Position numbers and translations under genes: made by a program. Of a stretch of 10,000 nt of DNA, positions 1-6,101 are shown piece after piece; position 1 is the stretch's first letter, and the number at the start of each line of letters is the position of its first letter. Origin of the DNA: Desulfomonile sp. Lineage in GTDB: Bacteria; Desulfobacterota; Desulfomonilia; Desulfomonilales; Desulfomonilaceae. The stretch spans positions 1 to 10,000 of the forward strand of contig JAIWNO010000092.1 in assembly GCA_020216785.1 (NCBI GenBank), written 5' to 3'. Below the pieces are notes generated by a model. The model had not been told where the DNA came from, did not search any database, and saw only the letters and a list, made by a program, of their open reading frames with translations.

Positions 1-1329
1 TAATCCCACCTCCTGCACAAGAGCATCCATGTCCTCCCGTGAAATAACTTCAGTCACACAGAAAAGATGGTGCCCGGCGAGTTCGGGATACCACCGCTCA
101 AGGGGAAGCCCAGCTACCACATTCTGTTCCAGCAGACGCGCATACGTGGCGTCGAAGCCGTCGGGAACTCGTACGGTGAATTCATTGAATGTCGCCGTGG
201 AAAATGCCGGCGTGCAGCCTACCTCGGCCAGCCGTTTCTTAAGGTACTCGGCCTTGTCATGATTGAGCGCCGCGAGTTCGCGCAGACCGGTGCCGCCGAG
301 CGAAGCGAGGTACATCGCAGCCGCAAGCGCACACAGACTGTGATTGGTGCAAATGTTCGATGTAGCTTTCTCGCGCCGGATATGCTGCTCGCGGGTGGCT
401 AGTGTAAGAACAAAGCCCCGCTTGCCGTCTCGATCCACCGTGCGCCCTACCAGGCGACCGGGCATGGTCCGGACGTACTGCATACGAGTGGCCAACATGC
501 CCAGCGACGGTCCGCCAAACGATTGCGGGATGCCGAAACTCTGTCCCTCGCCGCAAGCGATGTCGGCACCGAGGCTGCCGGGTGTCTTGAGGAGGCCGTA
601 TGCAAGCGGCTCCGAGAAACACGTCACCGCCAGAGCGCCGAGGCCATGAGCTTTCTCGCCAACCGTCCGGAGGTCTTCGATGCATCCGAAGAAGTTCGGC
701 GATTGCACCGCCACCGCAGCCAAGTCATCCAAGGCATCCAGCTGTCCGAGGTCGGTACAGCCGGTAGTGTCATAGGGTAGCTCGACGATTTCGATGTCGG
801 TGGACTGAAGATAGGTCGCCACCACGCCGCGGTACAACGGACTTATTGCCCGGGATACGGCCACGCGTTTACGCCCGGTGACCCTGACCGCCATCAACAG
901 ACTTTCGGCAAGGGCGGAACCGCCGTCATACAAAGACGCGTTCGACACTTCCATGCCTAGGAGTCGAGCGACCAACGTCTGGTACTCGTAGATGGCCTGA
1001 AGAGTTCCCTGGCTGATCTCCGGTTGATAAGGAGTATACGATGTGCTGAATTCCGACCGGCCTAAGAGGTGCGCCACTGACGCAGGGATAAAATGCTCGT
1101 AGCTCCCGGCGCCCACAAAGATCCGGCCAACAGGAGAGGCGGTCATGGTAGCAGCGAGACAATTCATGCGCTCGGTGAGTTCCCACTCGGTCAGTGGTTC
1201 CGGTAGGTTAAGAGGTCTGGAGCGACGGCAATCCTGCGGCACGGTAATGAAGAGATCATCGAGGCTCGCCAAACCGATCGCCTCCAGCATGATTGCGACA
1301 TCCTCATCCGTGTGTGGCAGGTAGCGCAT
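1..1329 (-). CDS. gcvPA: Glycine dehydrogenase (decarboxylating) subunit 1, GcvPA, 3' end cut by window edge
   Basis: This is the N-terminal-half subunit of the split P-protein. With GcvPB it uses PLP to decarboxylate glycine and passes the aminomethyl group to the lipoyl arm of GcvH in the cytoplasm. I translated the strand by hand: 443 codons are open with no stop and no frameshift, and the family is about 440-450 residues, so only a few residues are missing. Clear family motifs are GAGSYEHFIP (about 73-82), SYTPYQPEISQGTLQAIYEY (97-116), NASLYDGGSALAE (130-142), an FGGP motif, and REQHIRREKATSNICTN near residue 330. The ATG at 1329 is chosen because the protein opens MRYLPHTDEDVAIML, typical of GcvPA, and AAAAGGA lies about 8 bases upstream. 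The catalytic PLP lysine belongs to GcvPB, expected just past the window start. Identity is very secure. Confidence 0.97.
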   Translation of the reverse strand, partial: MRYLPHTDEDVAIMLEAIGLASLDDLFITVPQDCRRSRPLNLPEPLTEWELTERMNCLAATMTASPVGRIFVGAGSYEHFIPASVAHLLGRSEFSTSYTPYQPEISQGTLQAIYEYQTLVARLLGMEVSNASLYDGGSALAESLLMAVRVTGRKRVAVSRAISPLYRGVVATYLQSTDIEIVELPYDTTGCTDLGQLDALDDLAAVAVQSPNFFGCIEDLRTVGEKAHGLGALAVTCFSEPLAYGLLKTPGSLGADIACGEGQSFGIPQSFGGPSLGMLATRMQYVRTMPGRLVGRTVDRDGKRGFVLTLATREQHIRREKATSNICTNHSLCALAAAMYLASLGGTGLRELAALNHDKAEYLKKRLAEVGCTPAFSTATFNEFTVRVPDGFDATYARLLEQNVVAGLPLERWYPELAGHHLFCVTEVISREDMDALVQEVGL

Positions 1330-1598
1330 CTCAGTATTCCTTTTCCCGATCTTGCAATGGCGAAGACGTGGCTGAGGTCAGAGTCCTCGGGTCATAGGTG
1401 AGCCTCTTACCCCGCTTATCTCTGTTGGTGGGGGAGGCGTCTCTGCCGCCCTCTGGTTAACAGCCGACAAGGCGGACGGGCCCACGATAGAGAGCGGTAG
1501 GAACCGTCGCCTGCCAAAAGAAAATGCCTAAGTTTGCGCCACAAAAGACTCGTAGTCCTGTAGGATGCGGTGACTGACGGGGGCGCATCATTCGAGGT
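1330..1598 (-). other. Gap between gcvH and gcvPA, no gene recognised
   Basis: This 269-base stretch has no convincing ORF on either strand. Read on the minus strand, it has a weak stem (AGGACT, loop ACG, AGTCTT) at 1559-1545 running into a short T run to 1543, which could be a poor terminator after gcvH. Near 1440-1460 there is a short GC-rich stem (GGCG/CGCC). I looked for the glycine riboswitch core (CCGAAGG and CUCUCAGG-like blocks) and did not find it. The gap is unusually long for the inside of a gcv operon, so a separate promoter or leader for gcvPA is possible, but I see no strong -35/-10 pair. Confidence 0.5.
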
Positions 1599-2003
1599 CT
1601 AAGCAAGTCCCTGCAGAAACTCCAGATACGCGGCGCGATCCATCAGTTCATCCATCTCGGCCGGCCGGGTGGGCAGAACGTCAATGATCCAGCCTCGGAA
1701 GTACGGATCCTCATTGATTAGCCCGGGTGATTCGGCCAGCTCGGTGTTAACTGCGACCACCTCGCCGCTAATGGGCATGTAGAGTTCCGCCGCGGCTTTA
1801 GTCGATTCGAGAGTTCCGAATTGTGCGCCTTTGTCGAACGAGTCTCCGGGATTGGGCATCTCTACGAAGGTGATGTCACCCAGCTGGTCTTGCGCGTAGT
1901 CGGAAATGCCGATGCGTACCGTGTGTCCTTCGAGTCTTGCCCACTCATGATCCGGTGCGTACCGCACGTCGTCAGGGATGATCAGCTCGTCAATTTCCTT
2001 CAT
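1599..2003 (-). CDS. gcvH: Glycine cleavage system H protein (lipoyl carrier)
   Basis: GcvH is the small cytoplasmic carrier whose lipoyl-lysine arm shuttles the aminomethyl group from the P-protein to GcvT and is then reoxidised by dihydrolipoyl dehydrogenase. The 134-residue product is close to the usual 125-135. The lipoylation motif is FGTLESTKAAAELYMPISGE, with the modified lysine at about K69; most family members read ESVKA, so Ser-Thr-Lys is a mild variant. Upstream are the usual DHEWARLEG and IGISDYAQDQLGDITFVEMP blocks, and downstream VNTELAESPGLINEDPYFRGW. A longer reading frame opens at 2048, but the ATG at 2003 is preferred: AAGGAG sits 5 bases before it and the protein then begins at the normal place. 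It lies between gcvT (265-base gap) and gcvPA (269-base gap), same strand. No lpd gene is in the window. Confidence 0.97.
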   Translation of the reverse strand: MKEIDELIIPDDVRYAPDHEWARLEGHTVRIGISDYAQDQLGDITFVEMPNPGDSFDKGAQFGTLESTKAAAELYMPISGEVVAVNTELAESPGLINEDPYFRGWIIDVLPTRPAEMDELMDRAAYLEFLQGLA

Positions 2004-2177
2004 GGAGGCTCCTTCCGCAGAATGTGGCCGCCTCTCCTTGAGGCCCACCCAGGAAACTTGAATTGGTGCACTATCAATGTGCCGGCTTCAGGTCAACCAA
2101 ATGCCGGTAATATTCGTGACCGCTTGGATACGCTGGTTCAGTATTCCAGGTTCCAATGGCAGAAATGCCGACTGATT

Positions 2178-2226
2178 ATTCGGTTGGATGGCCCCGACAT
2201 TACATGTCGGGGCCATCCAACCGAAT
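2178..2226. repeat. Perfect 23-bp inverted repeat with 3-base loop
   Basis: The left arm at 2178-2200 and right arm at 2204-2226 are exact reverse complements over 23 bases, separated only by TAC. It lies in the gcvT-gcvH gap, 43 bases after the gcvT stop. In RNA it would form a very stable, GC-rich hairpin. Neither strand has a U-tract after the stem (AATCAGTC on the minus strand, CACTCAAT on the plus strand), so it is not a classic Rho-independent terminator. It could stabilise the gcvT message, block a 3' exonuclease, cause partial termination, or be a REP/MITE-like mobile palindrome. The repeat itself is certain; its role is not. Confidence 0.9.
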
Positions 2227-2268
2227 CACTCAATGATTCTCCTCTCCGCTCCATTGCGTCCAAAGCGC

Positions 2269-3552
2269 TTAATCTACACTAAGCGCCCGGCCGATCGGAA
2301 TGCGTGCGGTGCGCGCTGGACGGACGTCGTCAACAATCTCCACTGGGATCGTGCGCCGGGAGTCCCGCAGGTTGACCCGCGTTCCCGGCGTGAGCCGCTC
2401 TTTCACCTTCACAAGTCCACAGCTCAGTCCCAACGGTTTGAAATCCTCAGGTCTGTCGGGACTGGCAATGCTGAGCACGCGGTGGTCGTACCGGCCGATC
2501 GCCATGTCCGCGACGCACGTGAGAACAATGCCTATCTCCGCGCAGTCCGGGCCCTCGACCACCGCGGAATCGTGTATTGAGACCTTCCGTGGATCGTACC
2601 CGACGAACGGAAGTGTGTGGTCGGCCGAGTCACGCTCCTTGATCACGGATTCGCCGAGAAAATGCTTGGTGAAGGCTTTACGGTCTTCGGAGAAGGGGAG
2701 CACGAATTCCCATGGATGATTGATAAACGGCCACGGTCCGATGTCTTGTCGCGAAAGCGGAAGCACTGCCCCGGCCCGGAGTGAATCACGCGCGGCGAGC
2801 CCGCACGGAAGCAAGCCGAAATCCTTTCCCGCAGCGAAAATCGCATCCCATGTCGCCGCCAGGTTATCAGCTCTCACAAAAAGCTCGAACCCGAACTCTC
2901 CCGTATAACCGGTCCGAGATACGATGACCGGAGTGCCGGCCGCCAGGACGACGTCGGTGGTTGGCGATCCGGCTTCCATCCCTCCCCGGAACGAGAAGTA
3001 CCGCAGGTCCCGCAAAACCGCGTCCGGGTCACGAAGGGCTTTCCCCAAAATAACCCCTGAGCGAGGCCCCTGAAGATCGATCTTCCCAACGCGTCCGGTA
3101 AGGTCCGTCACCTCCGCGTCCCCGTCCGTGCAGTGAAAGCGAAGGTGCTCTGCTATCGTGTCGCCCATTCCCGCGTTAACCACGATCATGAACGAGTCGC
3201 TGCCAATTCGGTATACCACAGCGTCATCGATTGCGTGTCCGTGCTCATTGAGAAACGCCCCGAACACACACTCTCCAGGATTCAGCGGCCCTTTATCCCC
3301 GACCGCGCACGCCGTGAGATCTCGCGTGAAACAGAACTGGAGCAGCTCGAACGCTCCTGGTCCTGTGACGGTCAGGATCGACATGTGACTCGTATCGAAT
3401 GCTCCCGCTGCTGTTATGACCACTCGGTGTTCCGCTACAGCGCCCGCGGCAAACCATAGGGGCATGTCCCAACCGTGAAATTCGATCATGCGCGCGCCGA
3501 GCAGGAGGTGGCGATCATGGAGTGGCGTCATACGGATCGATGAGCTATTCAT
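2269..3552 (-). CDS. gcvT: Glycine cleavage system T protein (aminomethyltransferase), divergent form
   Basis: GcvT takes the aminomethyl group from lipoyl-GcvH, releases ammonia and forms 5,10-methylene-tetrahydrofolate in the cytoplasm. The 427-residue product has the opening TPLHDRHLLLGARMIEFHGW, FDTSHMSILTVTGP near 52-65, the catalytic-region motif NEHGHAIDDAVVY (aspartates D109/D110), DLQGPRS (159-165), SRTGYTGEFGFELF (212-225) and GLAARDSLR (251-259). It is about 60 residues longer than E. coli GcvT (364). After GLAARDSLR the usual RLEAG...LYGQD block is replaced by AGAVLPLSRQDIGPWPFINH. The frame opens at 3648, but the ATG at 3552 is chosen: GAGG lies 7 bases before it and the family N-terminus follows. 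The 3648 start would add an atypical Arg-rich leader inside the kinase gene. The start lies 25 bases after the kinase stop, so co-transcription is likely. A GcvT-like paralogue with altered activity is the alternative, but gcvH and gcvPA next door argue for true GcvT. Confidence 0.92.
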   Translation of the reverse strand: MNSSSIRMTPLHDRHLLLGARMIEFHGWDMPLWFAAGAVAEHRVVITAAGAFDTSHMSILTVTGPGAFELLQFCFTRDLTACAVGDKGPLNPGECVFGAFLNEHGHAIDDAVVYRIGSDSFMIVVNAGMGDTIAEHLRFHCTDGDAEVTDLTGRVGKIDLQGPRSGVILGKALRDPDAVLRDLRYFSFRGGMEAGSPTTDVVLAAGTPVIVSRTGYTGEFGFELFVRADNLAATWDAIFAAGKDFGLLPCGLAARDSLRAGAVLPLSRQDIGPWPFINHPWEFVLPFSEDRKAFTKHFLGESVIKERDSADHTLPFVGYDPRKVSIHDSAVVEGPDCAEIGIVLTCVADMAIGRYDHRVLSIASPDRPEDFKPLGLSCGLVKVKERLTPGTRVNLRDSRRTIPVEIVDDVRPARTARIPIGRALSVD

Positions 3553-3577
3553 GGGGCGCCTCAATGCGCGTGATTGC

Positions 3578-5320
3578 TTACCAGTGCTCGCAAGCACCAT
3601 GAGCGATAGTAAACATGAACGAAGAGCCGATCCCCGGCGTCGAATCACACCAGATGCGGCCGCCGTGCCTCCAGATCAGGGTCCTGACTTGCGACAGCCC
3701 CATGCCTTCGCCGGGCACGTCAGAAACGCCGAGGCGCTCGAACATGTCGAATATTTTGCTCAGATGTGCTTTGTCGATGCCTCTCCCGTTGTCGATGACT
3801 CGGAAGAGCGTCTCTTCATCCAGGCGCTCGCCCGTGATCTCGATTCTTCCCGGCCTCGACGGATCAAGGTACTTGATCGCGTTGTCGAGCAGGTTCGCGA
3901 CGATCTGTTCCATGGAAATAACGTCCGCGATAATCTCCGGGAGGGATCCCACAACGACCTCCGCGGCTGAGCGGCCAATCTGAAGCGCCATAGAATTCAA
4001 CACCCGTTTCACAAGATCACCCATGTCGATACGTTCGAAGACCAGTTCGCGACGACCGAGTCGCGAGAGTCTCACGACCCCTTTGATGAGACGATCCATG
4101 CGTGTCACTGACGAATCGATGAAGCTGAGCGCCTCGGGGAGGTTATCTTGGACGGTGCTGAGGACCAGGCTTCTCTCACTCTCCGGCAGATGTTCGAGCG
4201 CGACATCGAGAGCGCTGCGGAGCGCATCGATGCCCAGGCGTATCTCACCCGCAAAACCCTTAAGGTTCGCGAGGGGCCCGCGGAGGTCGTGGGATACGAA
4301 GTACGCGAAATGTTTCAGCTCTTCGATAAGCTGCTGCTGACGCTCCTGGGCCGCGCGGCGTGAGGTGACATCTTGCATAACGCCAGCGACCCGACGTTCA
4401 CCGCGTACGTCGTCGTTGACGATAGATGCCCGGTCCCAAACCCAGTTCGTCAGACCGTCGGGCCTGACAACGCGATATTCCGCGCTGAAGTCGCAACAAC
4501 CGTCAAGGAAGTCTCTATATTTCGCGACGACCGTCCCACGATCGTCCGGATGTATTAATGAGAGCCATACACGCGAATCAGTGCAAAGTTCATCCTGTGT
4601 ACGGCCGCACACTTGTCGGCACGCGGGGCTCACGTAAATGAAGCGCCGCTCCTTATCGGGAAGCGCAAGCCAAAAAACTTCCCGGATGTTTTCTGCGATC
4701 TGGCGGAAGCGCTCTTCGCTTTCGCGGATTGCGGCCTCGGCTTGCTTGCGGTACGTGATGTCCCTGGCAATATGGATACCCCCAACGACCCGTCCCTGCG
4801 CATCGTGAATCGGAGAGACCGTTACGAAGAAAGTGCCGCCGAAATTGGGTAGCTCCAGCTCTTCACGGTGCTCAGTGCCGTCCGCAATGAGGCGCGAATG
4901 GGGGCAGACATGCCACGGCCCGTCAGTCGAGTGAAAGCACTCAAAGCATCGCCGCCCCACGGCCTGTTCTTTGGAGACGCCCAGCGCGTCTGCGGTGGCT
5001 TTGTTGACCATCACAATCTGATGGTTGCGGTCCAGGATCATGAGGAGGTCGGGTACCGCGTCGAAAGTGCGCTCCCACTCTTCTCTCGACGATCGAAGGC
5101 GTTCACTGGTTTCCGCGAGGTCGCGGGCGGTGTCGGCAAGTTGGTGCTCGAGTTCTTTCACGCGAGAGCGAAGCTGCTTCGAGGAGGATCGAGAGTCCCG
5201 CGATTGCTCTAGGGGCTTCTTGCCTTCAGCCGCAACACCGGATTTCTTTTTCGACGGTTTGTTCACAGTTGAGCGACCCACCCCATCAGGCTCCTCAGCG
5301 ACTGATTCCCCGGGAGACAT
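3578..5320 (-). CDS. Soluble hybrid-free sensor histidine kinase with two PAS domains
   Basis: This cytoplasmic sensor kinase should autophosphorylate a histidine in response to a PAS-sensed signal and pass phosphate to an unseen response regulator. Order of parts in the 580 residues: a charged, disordered N-terminus (1-45), a coiled coil (about 45-85), PAS1 (about 83-190), PAS2 with the PAS_3 pattern SLIHPDDR (about 203-322), HisKA with FAYFVSHDLRGPL (H344), then HATPase_c with N-box EQIVANLLDNAIKY (471-484), G1 VIDNGRGID (508-516), F-box IFDMFERL (523-530) and G2 GEGMGL (537-542). No membrane segments or receiver domain are visible. PAS1 carries a Cys/His cluster (C125, C128, H130, C139, H141). 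The ATG at 5320 has no clear ribosome site; a GTG at 5281 has GAGGAG 9 bases upstream and may be the true start. No response regulator lies in the window. Its 3' end sits 25 bases before gcvT. Ligand unknown. Confidence 0.93.
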   Translation of the reverse strand: MSPGESVAEEPDGVGRSTVNKPSKKKSGVAAEGKKPLEQSRDSRSSSKQLRSRVKELEHQLADTARDLAETSERLRSSREEWERTFDAVPDLLMILDRNHQIVMVNKATADALGVSKEQAVGRRCFECFHSTDGPWHVCPHSRLIADGTEHREELELPNFGGTFFVTVSPIHDAQGRVVGGIHIARDITYRKQAEAAIRESEERFRQIAENIREVFWLALPDKERRFIYVSPACRQVCGRTQDELCTDSRVWLSLIHPDDRGTVVAKYRDFLDGCCDFSAEYRVVRPDGLTNWVWDRASIVNDDVRGERRVAGVMQDVTSRRAAQERQQQLIEELKHFAYFVSHDLRGPLANLKGFAGEIRLGIDALRSALDVALEHLPESERSLVLSTVQDNLPEALSFIDSSVTRMDRLIKGVVRLSRLGRRELVFERIDMGDLVKRVLNSMALQIGRSAAEVVVGSLPEIIADVISMEQIVANLLDNAIKYLDPSRPGRIEITGERLDEETLFRVIDNGRGIDKAHLSKIFDMFERLGVSDVPGEGMGLSQVRTLIWRHGGRIWCDSTPGIGSSFMFTIAHGACEHW

Positions 5321-5445
5321 GATGCGCCGGTAGGTGGATCACGAAGGATGCCTCTCGGAAAAAAAGCGACACTCGGCTCCGGCAACTGCGTCCGTATAGC
5401 ACGCGCGACGACGCGCACCTGCGGTGACCCCGTTGTGCGAGCACC

Positions 5446-5467
5446 TTCCCGCGCGATCTCACGGGAA
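5446..5467 (-). other. Stem-loop near predicted 5' end of kinase transcript
   Basis: On the minus strand TTCCCGTG pairs with CGCGGGAA (8 bp with one G-U) around the loop AGATCG. Outer blocks GACCCC (5477-5472) and GGGGTC (5431-5426) can also pair and would enclose it. It starts only a few bases after the predicted transcription start, so it may stabilise the 5' end or act as a leader structure. No T run follows it closely, so a terminator is unlikely. I recognise no named RNA family. Confidence 0.4.
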
Positions 5468-5477
5468 CCTTGGGGTC

Positions 5478-5506
5478 AGTATCCGAACGGGGCAACCGCG
5501 TGTCAA
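5478..5506 (-). promoter_or_regulatory. Sigma-70-like promoter upstream of the PAS kinase
   Basis: On the minus strand a perfect -35 box TTGACA (5506-5501) is followed by a 17-base spacer and the -10 candidate GATACT (5483-5478, 4 of 6 matches to TATAAT). Transcription would start near 5471, giving a leader of about 150 bases before the kinase ATG. It lies just after nosL, so it would separate the kinase (and possibly gcvTH) from the copper operon. This is the best promoter-like match I saw in the window; it is prediction only. Confidence 0.55.
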
Positions 5507-5546
5507 TCCTTTCTTCTTCGGTGCGTGTCCGCTATGTCGATCAACG

Positions 5547-6083
5547 TCAATGCTTGCCCGAACCATGCTCCATTTTCATTTTCTTTTTCTTTGACACAAG
5601 ATCGTCAGGGGTAACCCCCGCAAAATTCACTACATTCTTGCCTTTGTGATCGGACTTGAACTTCTCTGCGGCCTCCTTGGTCGAGAAGGCGGCAAGCTCA
5701 GGCCCCATTTCGCCTGCGAGGTCGCTTCCGACTACAAAGAAGGCTTGCTTGGCATCGATGAACTTCTTCGTGCCATATTCGGTGACGTACATGTGTTTGA
5801 TATTCTTAGGATCGAAGCCGTATTTTGCCGGCGCGAGGTAATAGCGCAGCAGGTCGCCTGGGCCGTCAAAGCCCACGACTTTGCCGTCCGTAAAGATCGC
5901 GGCCGCCTGTCCTACAACACTAGCTTCCAGCTTCATTTCGCACACGGGACAGGGCTGGGACAGATCGAGCTTCGACCCGTCAGGAAGATCCGCTGTAGCG
6001 GCAAGCGCGACGCCCACCTGCAAACCCGCGCCAATCAAGATCGCCGCCAACAGCGTTATCGGCTTTCGCAAATGACTGAACAT
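5547..6083 (-). CDS. nosL: NosL-family copper-binding periplasmic protein
   Basis: NosL proteins bind Cu(I) and classically deliver it to nitrous oxide reductase; the gene symbol denotes family membership only. The 178-residue product has a signal peptide (about 1-29, positive start, hydrophobic core, Ala-X-Ala before ATADL), then the metal motif CPVCEM (C45, C48, M50), TDGKVVGFDGPGDLLRYY, and the family block VVGSDLAGEMGPELAAFSTK followed by EAAEKFKSDHKGKNVVNF. The tail is rich in Lys, Met and His (KKKKMKMEHGSGKH). Unlike typical NosL lipoproteins it has no lipobox cysteine, so it is probably soluble in the periplasm. The start is supported by AAAGGAG 6 bases before the ATG. It begins 18 bases after the RND pump stop, on the same strand, so it almost certainly belongs to the pump operon. 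I infer that it hands copper to the pump, a role like CusF, rather than serving N2O reduction. Confidence 0.93.
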   Translation of the reverse strand: MFSHLRKPITLLAAILIGAGLQVGVALAATADLPDGSKLDLSQPCPVCEMKLEASVVGQAAAIFTDGKVVGFDGPGDLLRYYLAPAKYGFDPKNIKHMYVTEYGTKKFIDAKQAFFVVGSDLAGEMGPELAAFSTKEAAEKFKSDHKGKNVVNFAGVTPDDLVSKKKKMKMEHGSGKH

Positions 6084-6101
6084 TGTTGACTCCTTTCGTG
6101 T

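Noticed and set aside
2004..2048. GcvH start at 2048
   Set aside because: The 15 extra residues are atypical, and AAGGAG sits correctly before the ATG at 2003.
2065..2095. Possible promoter before gcvH (TTGACC, 17 bases, TAGTGC on the minus strand)
   Set aside because: The -35 is good but the -10 matches only two of six consensus bases.
2178..2226. Palindrome as a Rho-independent terminator
   Set aside because: No T run follows the stem on either strand, although partial termination cannot be excluded.
1821..2282. Plus-strand reading frame of 153 codons over gcvH and the gap
   Set aside because: It is antisense to gcvH, runs through the palindrome and has no recognisable protein features.
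3553..3648. N-terminal extension of gcvT to the ATG at 3648
   Set aside because: It would add 32 Arg-rich residues not seen in GcvT and overlap the kinase end; the ATG at 3552 has a ribosome site and the family N-terminus.
5359..5365. Run of seven T on the minus strand in the kinase leader as a terminator tail
   Set aside because: No convincing hairpin precedes it on that strand.
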